DNA from: CAVVAL01 sp963740215
Lineage (GTDB): Bacteria > Actinomycetota > Actinomycetes > Mycobacteriales > Cryptosporangiaceae
NCBI GenBank assembly: GCA_963740215.1
Contig: CAVUDJ010000012.1
Location: 682,001-746,000 of the forward strand
Reading direction: 5' to 3'
DNA length: 64,000 bases
A program made the translations under genes and the position numbers. The notes beneath the pieces were generated by a model. It was not told the DNA's origin. It saw nothing but the letters and a program-made list of their open reading frames with translations, and searched no databases. Shown here piece after piece: positions 60,326-64,000 of the stretch; the stretch's first letter is position 1; each line of letters begins with the position of its first letter.

Positions 60326-61171
60326 ATGAGCAGCACGATCATCACCGTCGCCCCCACCGGTGCGGAGTCGGCCAAGGCAGATGTCCCCGCCCTCCCGGTC
60401 ACGCTCGACGAGCTGGTCACGACGGCGAAGGAGTGCGCGGCGGTCGGGGCGAGCGTCATCCACGTCCACGTCCGCGACGAGGCCGCCCGGCCCACTCTCG
60501 ACCTTGGTCGGCTGAAGGAGACGGTGGCGGCACTGCGGTCGGAGACCGACCTGATCGTGCAGCTCTCCTCGGGCGGCGCCGTGACCGATCCGGAGGAGCA
60601 CCGGCTACGCGTGCTCGACGCCGCGCCGGACATGGCGTCCTGCACGATGGGCACGGTCAACTTCGGTACCGACGTGTTCATGAACCGCTGGGAGTTCATC
60701 GTCGAGCTGCACCAGCGGATGCAGGACCGCGAGATCGTCCCAGAGTACGAGATCTTCGACCTCGGCCACCTCGCCAGCCTGGCGAAGCTGCTGGACAAGT
60801 ACGGCATGCCGTACGGCGGCCACGTCCACTGTGACCTGGTTATGGGCGTTCCGGGTGGGATGCCTGGTACGGCGCAGACGCTGGTCGCCGCCGTCCAGGC
60901 GTTGCCGGCCGGTGCCACCTTCTCGGCCACGGGCGTCGGGCGCACGACCTTGCCCGTGATGCTCGCCGCGCTATCGGCGGGCGGCCATCTGCGGGTCGGC
61001 ATGGAGGACACGCTGACGTACGCTCCGGGCCAGCCCGTGGAGAACAATGCGCAGCTCGTGGCGCGGGCGAGCGGCCTCGCGCGGTTGGCACAGCGTCCGC
61101 CGATGAAGGTCGGCGACGTGCGTTCGTTGCTTGGCGTCCGTGACCGCGGTCCGGTGCCGGTTGGTGGCTGA
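60326..61171 (+). CDS. BKACE family (DUF849) beta-keto acid cleavage enzyme
   Basis: 281 residues from the ATG at 60326. Zn-dependent TIM barrel that condenses a beta-keto acid with acetyl-CoA. Zinc ligands are in SVIHVHVRDEAARPT and PYGGHVHCDLVMGVPGGMPG; ASCTMGTVNFGTDVFMNRWE and VRVGMEDTLTYAPGQPVENN (GMEDT catalytic loop, written here as RVGMEDTLTYAPGQ) are present. Specificity (3-keto-5-aminohexanoate, dehydrocarnitine or others) cannot be assigned. No lysine-fermentation genes are nearby. Confidence 0.9.
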   Translation: MSSTIITVAPTGAESAKADVPALPVTLDELVTTAKECAAVGASVIHVHVRDEAARPTLDLGRLKETVAALRSETDLIVQLSSGGAVTDPEEHRLRVLDAAPDMASCTMGTVNFGTDVFMNRWEFIVELHQRMQDREIVPEYEIFDLGHLASLAKLLDKYGMPYGGHVHCDLVMGVPGGMPGTAQTLVAAVQALPAGATFSATGVGRTTLPVMLAALSAGGHLRVGMEDTLTYAPGQPVENNAQLVARASGLARLAQRPPMKVGDVRSLLGVRDRGPVPVGG

Positions 61172-61205
61172 GGCGGTAAGCCTGGAGATGAGGGGAGGAA
61201 CGGCG

Positions 61206-61781
61206 ATGACCGACGTGCGGCCCGGTGGCAACCGGCGGATCGACCGTGTCCTCGACCCCGCCTACCTCGCCGATCTCCCGGCGCAGTCGCTGTCCGTGCT
61301 GCGCGGCAAGAAGCGCGAGGCCGAGCAGGAGGAGACCGAGCTGTCGTACCTTCGGCGGCTGCTGCACGGCCGGATCGACATGGTCCGCGCGGAACAGGCT
61401 CGCCGGTCCGGCGCCGGCCGACCGGTGGCGGACGAGCTGCCGGGCATCCTCGCCGACACGTCGCGCGCCACCCGCGCGTTCGACAAGGTCCGGCACCTGG
61501 TCACCGAGCCGGCCCGGCTGGACCGTCGCCGGCGGCGGGTCGAGCGCCTCGTGTCCGACGTCGACCTCTCTGATGTCGCCGCCCGCACCGACGACGAGCT
61601 GGCCCGGGTGCTGCGCACCTACGAGGACGAGGAACGCCAGGTCAGCGCCGTACGCACGGCCGTACAGCAGGTACTGGACTCCTGCGCCGCCGAGCTGGCC
61701 GGCCGCTACACCGAGGGTGAAGCGTCCGTCGCCGAACTGCTCGACGCCGAACTCGACGAGCAACAGCGAGGCCGCGCGTGA
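61206..61781 (+). CDS. rsiG: RsiG family c-di-GMP-dependent anti-sigma factor
   Basis: 191 residues from the ATG at 61206 (GGGAGGA upstream). Two long antiparallel helices each carry the c-di-GMP motif E(X)3S(X)2R(X)3Q(X)3D. The second is exact: E143, S147, R150, Q154, D158. The first has E43, S47, R50, H54, D58, with His replacing Gln. In Streptomyces RsiG binds c-di-GMP and then holds the sporulation/motility sigma factor WhiG inactive. The opening RIDRVLDPAYLADLPAQSLS is the conserved N-terminus. No whiG/fliA gene is in the window. The asparaginase gene overlaps its stop. Confidence 0.92.
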   Translation: MTDVRPGGNRRIDRVLDPAYLADLPAQSLSVLRGKKREAEQEETELSYLRRLLHGRIDMVRAEQARRSGAGRPVADELPGILADTSRATRAFDKVRHLVTEPARLDRRRRRVERLVSDVDLSDVAARTDDELARVLRTYEDEERQVSAVRTAVQQVLDSCAAELAGRYTEGEASVAELLDAELDEQQRGRA

Positions 61782-62701
61782 CCGTTGTGGCTCGTGTGGT
61801 CCGGTCGGGTTTCGTCGAGGGTGCGCACCACGGGTCCGTGCTCGTCCTCGACGCGGACGGCGCGGTCGTGGCATCGGTCGGCGACGTCGAGGTGCCGATG
61901 TTCCCGCGCTCCTCGAACAAGCCCGCGCAGGCTGTCGGCATGGTGCGGAACGGGCTGCGGGTGAGCCGCCCGGAACTGGCGTTGGCCGCCGCGTCCCATG
62001 GGGGCGAGAGCTTCCACGTCGAAGCCGTCCGCGCGGTGCTCGCCGCCGGCGGCCTCGACGAGTCGGCGCTCGGCTGCCCGCCCGACCTGCCGGTCCACGA
62101 GCCGTCGGCGCACGCGGTTCTTGCGTCCGGTGGCGGCAAGACCCGGCTACAGATGAACTGCTCCGGAAAGCATGCCGCGATGCTGCGTACCTGCCAGGCG
62201 TCCAGCTGGAAGCTGGAGGGGTACCTCGCGCTCGACCATCCGCTGCAGGTGGCGCTGCGCGACACGGTCGAGGACCTGGCCGGCGAGCGCGTCACGGCCA
62301 CGGGCGTCGACGGCTGCGGCGCGCCGATCTTCGCCATGACCCTGCACGGACTGGCGAGGACGTTCCTGCGCCTGGTCGACGGCAGCGAGCCGGACGTGGC
62401 CGACGCGATGCGCGCCCACCCTGAGTTGGTCGCCGGCACGGGCCAGGACGACACGCGCCTGATGCTCGGCGTACCGGGGCTGCTGTCGAAGGGCGGTGCG
62501 GAGGGTGTGCACGCGGTGGCGCTGCCCGGGATCGGCGCCGTGGTGCTGAAGATCGAGGACGGTGCCGCACGGGCGCGTACTCCCGTCCTGGTCTCGGCTC
62601 TGCGCCGGCTCGGTGTGGACGCGCCCGTTCTCGATGAGCTGGCCGAGACGCCGCTGCTCGGTGGCGGTGTACAGGTCGGGTCCGTACGCGCGGTCTGGTG
62701 A
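61778..62701 (+). CDS. Asparaginase (PF06089, rhizobial thermolabile type)
   Basis: 307 residues from a GTG overlapping the rsiG stop. Hydrolyses asparagine to aspartate and ammonia. Signature MFPRSSNKPAQAVGMV (SxxK pair), AAASHGGESFHVEAV, LQMNCSGKHAAMLRTC (catalytic Ser-Lys and a zinc Cys) and TGVDGCGAPIFAMTLHGLAR. It is unrelated to the classical EcAII fold. It lacks a signal peptide and so is cytosolic. The GlnR regulon could include it, but I saw no clear GlnR site. Confidence 0.92.
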   Translation: MTVVARVVRSGFVEGAHHGSVLVLDADGAVVASVGDVEVPMFPRSSNKPAQAVGMVRNGLRVSRPELALAAASHGGESFHVEAVRAVLAAGGLDESALGCPPDLPVHEPSAHAVLASGGGKTRLQMNCSGKHAAMLRTCQASSWKLEGYLALDHPLQVALRDTVEDLAGERVTATGVDGCGAPIFAMTLHGLARTFLRLVDGSEPDVADAMRAHPELVAGTGQDDTRLMLGVPGLLSKGGAEGVHAVALPGIGAVVLKIEDGAARARTPVLVSALRRLGVDAPVLDELAETPLLGGGVQVGSVRAVW

Positions 62702-62731
62702 AGACCTAGCCGCGCGGGTGGCGATGGACTA

Positions 62732-62751
62732 ACCTCCTTAGCTAAGGAGGT
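62732..62751. promoter_or_regulatory. Toxin-antitoxin operator palindrome overlapping the ribosome site
   Basis: ACCTCCTTAGCTAAGGAGGT is a perfect 20-bp palindrome whose right half is the Shine-Dalgarno (AAGGAGG) of the antitoxin gene, 5 nt before its ATG. It may be the antitoxin's own operator; in mRNA it would also hide the ribosome site. Confidence 0.7.
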
Positions 62752-62756
62752 GAGAG

Positions 62757-63014
62757 ATGTCGAGTGAGCCTCTGGCGCAGTTCAACATCCACGACGCCAA
62801 AACCAACCTCTCCCGCATCATCGAGCGCGTCGAGCACGGCGAGGAGATAATCATCAGCCGTGCGGGACACCCGGTGGCCAAAGTGATCCCACTCCCTCGC
62901 AAGCCTCGCCGCTCCGGTCGTGGCTCGTTGCGCGACAAACTGGTTATCTCCGACGATTGGGACTCGCCCGAGGTGAACGACGCGGTAGCGCGCGATTTCG
63001 GTCTCTCGCAATGA
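62757..63014 (+). CDS. Type II antitoxin, Phd/YefM family
   Basis: 85 residues. FNIHDAKTNLSRIIERVEHG, EEIIISRAGHPVAKVIPLP is the Phd/YefM DNA-binding fold, followed by a basic linker and a disordered acidic tail (SDDWDSPEVNDAVARDFGLS) that would wrap the toxin. The VapC gene overlaps its stop by four bases. Confidence 0.93.
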   Translation: MSSEPLAQFNIHDAKTNLSRIIERVEHGEEIIISRAGHPVAKVIPLPRKPRRSGRGSLRDKLVISDDWDSPEVNDAVARDFGLSQ

Positions 63015-63385
63015 GGTTCCTGCTCGACACGCACGTAGTGATCTGGTGGCTGGTGGACGATCCGACATTGTCGGATGACATCAAGGCCATGATCGACGAC
63101 GAAGCCGCGATCTACGTCAGTCCCGTGACGCTCTGGGAGGTGGCGATCAAGCAGGCTCTTGGCAAACTCGCCGGTCCCGTCGATCTCCCCGAGCGGATTC
63201 GCGATGGCGGCTTCGGGGAGTTGCCGATCCGGTTCGACCACGCGCTCGAAGCGGGTCGGCTCCCGGCTATCCATCGAGATCCGTTCGACCGGATGCTCGT
63301 TGCGCAGGCGCGCTGCGAGGGCCTGACGCTCGTGACGAGGGACTCGAACATCCAGCGGTACGAGGTCGCGCTCCACAAGGCGTGA
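63011..63385 (+). CDS. vapC: Type II toxin VapC, PIN-domain ribonuclease
   Basis: 124 residues. PIN domain with the acidic residues in place: MRFLLDTHVVIWWLVDDPTL (Asp6), SPVTLWEVAIKQALGKLAG (Glu), HRDPFDRMLVAQARCEGLTL (Asp) and VTRDSNIQRY (Asp). Such toxins cleave RNA, often tRNA. It belongs to the DUF-type PIN group with RFLLDTHxxxWW. ATGA coupling with the antitoxin is the classic layout. Confidence 0.94.
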   Translation: MRFLLDTHVVIWWLVDDPTLSDDIKAMIDDEAAIYVSPVTLWEVAIKQALGKLAGPVDLPERIRDGGFGELPIRFDHALEAGRLPAIHRDPFDRMLVAQARCEGLTLVTRDSNIQRYEVALHKA

Positions 63386-63422
63386 GGTGAGCGGAGTCAC
63401 CGGCGGAGTGCTAGCTGAGTGC

Positions 63423-63451
63423 TTGCAAGAGTTAGCACCCGCGCTTATCGT
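63423..63451 (+). promoter_or_regulatory. Promoter of the XRE-hbhA operon
   Basis: TTGCAA, 17-nt spacer, TATCGT, ending 6 nt before the XRE ATG, so the mRNA is probably nearly leaderless. GAGTGCTAG just upstream and TTAGCAC in the spacer form a divergent half-site pair reminiscent of HrcA half-sites. Confidence 0.55.
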
Positions 63452-63457
63452 GGAGTC

Positions 63458-63823
63458 ATGTCCGCACTGACCGAGCTCGGCGAGTTCATCCGCGAACAGC
63501 GGCGGAACGCCCAGATATCGCTCCGTCAGCTCGCGCAACTGGCCGGGGTCAGCAACCCGTACCTGAGCCAGATCGAGCGCGGACTGCGCAAGCCCAGCGC
63601 GGAGGTGCTGCAGCAGATCGGTAACGCGCTGCGCATCTCCACGCCCGTGATGTACCTGCGGGCAGGGCTGCTTGAGGTCATCGACAGCACCGGTGTGCTA
63701 GCCGCCATCGCCGCCGACGACCACCTCAACGATCGGCAGAAGCAGGTTCTGGTCGAGATCTACGAGACCTTCCGCCGCGAGAACGCCGTACTGACCGAAG
63801 ACCAGCCCTCTGAGGAGTCCTGA
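63458..63823 (+). CDS. XRE family transcriptional regulator
   Basis: 121 residues. Helix-turn-helix ISLRQLAQLAGVSNPYLSQI, ERGLRKPSAEVLQQIGNALR, then a helical tail with NDRQKQVLVEIYETFRRENA. In mycobacteria the orthologous pair Rv0474-Rv0475 (hbhA) has the same order. Its stop overlaps the next start by one base, so it probably regulates its own operon with the hemagglutinin-like gene. Confidence 0.93.
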   Translation: MSALTELGEFIREQRRNAQISLRQLAQLAGVSNPYLSQIERGLRKPSAEVLQQIGNALRISTPVMYLRAGLLEVIDSTGVLAAIAADDHLNDRQKQVLVEIYETFRRENAVLTEDQPSEES

Positions 63824-64000
63824 TGGCCCCCACCACCCTCCCCCGTCCCGTCTATTTCGTTGCCGGCGCCAGCGACCTCGTGGCCGACGAGCTCAAGAAG
63901 CTCGCCGCCCAGGCCCCTGAGCTGCAGGCCCGCGCCGAGGCGCTGCCGGCCGAGCTGAGGAAGCTCGCCGAGACGCTGCCGGCCGACCTCCAGAAGCTCG
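63823..64000 (+). CDS. Heparin-binding hemagglutinin HbhA-like protein, 5' part
   Basis: Only 59 codons are inside the window; the gene runs off the right edge. MAPTTLPRPVYFVAGASDLV, ADELKKLAAQAPELQARAEA, LPAELRKLAETLPADLQKL: a start like that of HbhA and a coiled coil of Leu/Ala heptads. HbhA is a surface or cytosolic lipid-domain-associated protein; the Lys/Pro/Ala-rich tail typical of the family would lie beyond the edge. Confidence 0.8.
   Translation, partial: MAPTTLPRPVYFVAGASDLVADELKKLAAQAPELQARAEALPAELRKLAETLPADLQKL

Overview
The window comes from a high-GC, mycothiol-producing filamentous-type actinomycete. The signs are a mycothiol synthase (mshD), GlnR, a SAM-IV riboswitch, a DasR-type operator, a PhoP PHO box, an ECF41 sigma factor with its own promoters, a c-di-GMP-dependent anti-sigma factor of the RsiG family, Tat and SSI-type secreted proteins, and GC-rich codons throughout. 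The many SigE-type ECF genes would fit Micromonosporales, Cryptosporangiales or relatives, but I cannot fix the genus. I see no tRNA, rRNA, CRISPR array, prophage or complete IS.

Left part (0-12 kb): a partial epimerase; a GH18 chitinase with a DasR-like operator; an ECF-like sigma factor with a membrane-anchored C-terminal domain; the cytochrome bd operon cydABDC behind a tandem inverted-repeat operator; a CBS protein; a secreted subtilase with a P-domain. 12.5-20.4 kb is a catabolic cluster: a KDG-kinase-like PfkB, IclR, KDPG aldolase, RidA, a PLP ammonia-lyase-like protein and an unknown protein on the minus strand, with a divergent N-acyl-D-amino-acid deacylase and an aldo/keto reductase. 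Together they suggest a route from (N-acetyl-)D-glucosaminate via KDG and KDPG to pyruvate and glyceraldehyde-3-phosphate. The deacylase is broken by a mobile palindrome.

20-35 kb is mixed: an orphan sugar-binding lipoprotein, a Tat-exported PhoX-like phosphatase, a class V aminotransferase under a SAM-IV riboswitch, Ohr, PrsW, a GroES paralogue, an AI-2E-type transporter, a WXG100 protein, DinG, an ECF41/carboxymuconolactone decarboxylase pair, a phosphodiesterase-like protein and an EAL-CBS-GGDEF protein. 35.5-44 kb is a phosphate island: PPK2, DUF47-PiT, PhoU and PstSCAB with a PHO box.

44-60 kb follows, from memory, the mycobacterial Rv0811c-Rv0821 order (phoY2, phoT, mshD, glnR, lmeA, thiX, cysA2, sseC2, nitrobindin, aminotransferase, YgfZ-like). 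It is interspersed with an ECF sigma pair, an SSI inhibitor, a cysteine-rich leader peptide, DUF4395, DUF5999, a LuxR-ATPase, a nitric oxide synthase oxygenase and DsrE. The right end has Fur, YgfZ, BKACE, RsiG, asparaginase, a Phd/VapC toxin-antitoxin pair and an XRE-HbhA pair.

Two window-wide signals stand out. First, a family of about 60-bp near-perfect palindromes occurs seven times, six times at gene 3' ends and once inside the deacylase; two inverted copies bracket an AbiEi/DUF559-type nuclease gene. Second, at least eight conserved genes (epimerase, chitinase, cydD, cydC, aldo/keto reductase, pstS, mshD, glnR) carry simple frameshifts. Several of these sit in C or G runs, which suggests uncorrected sequencing indels rather than real gene decay.
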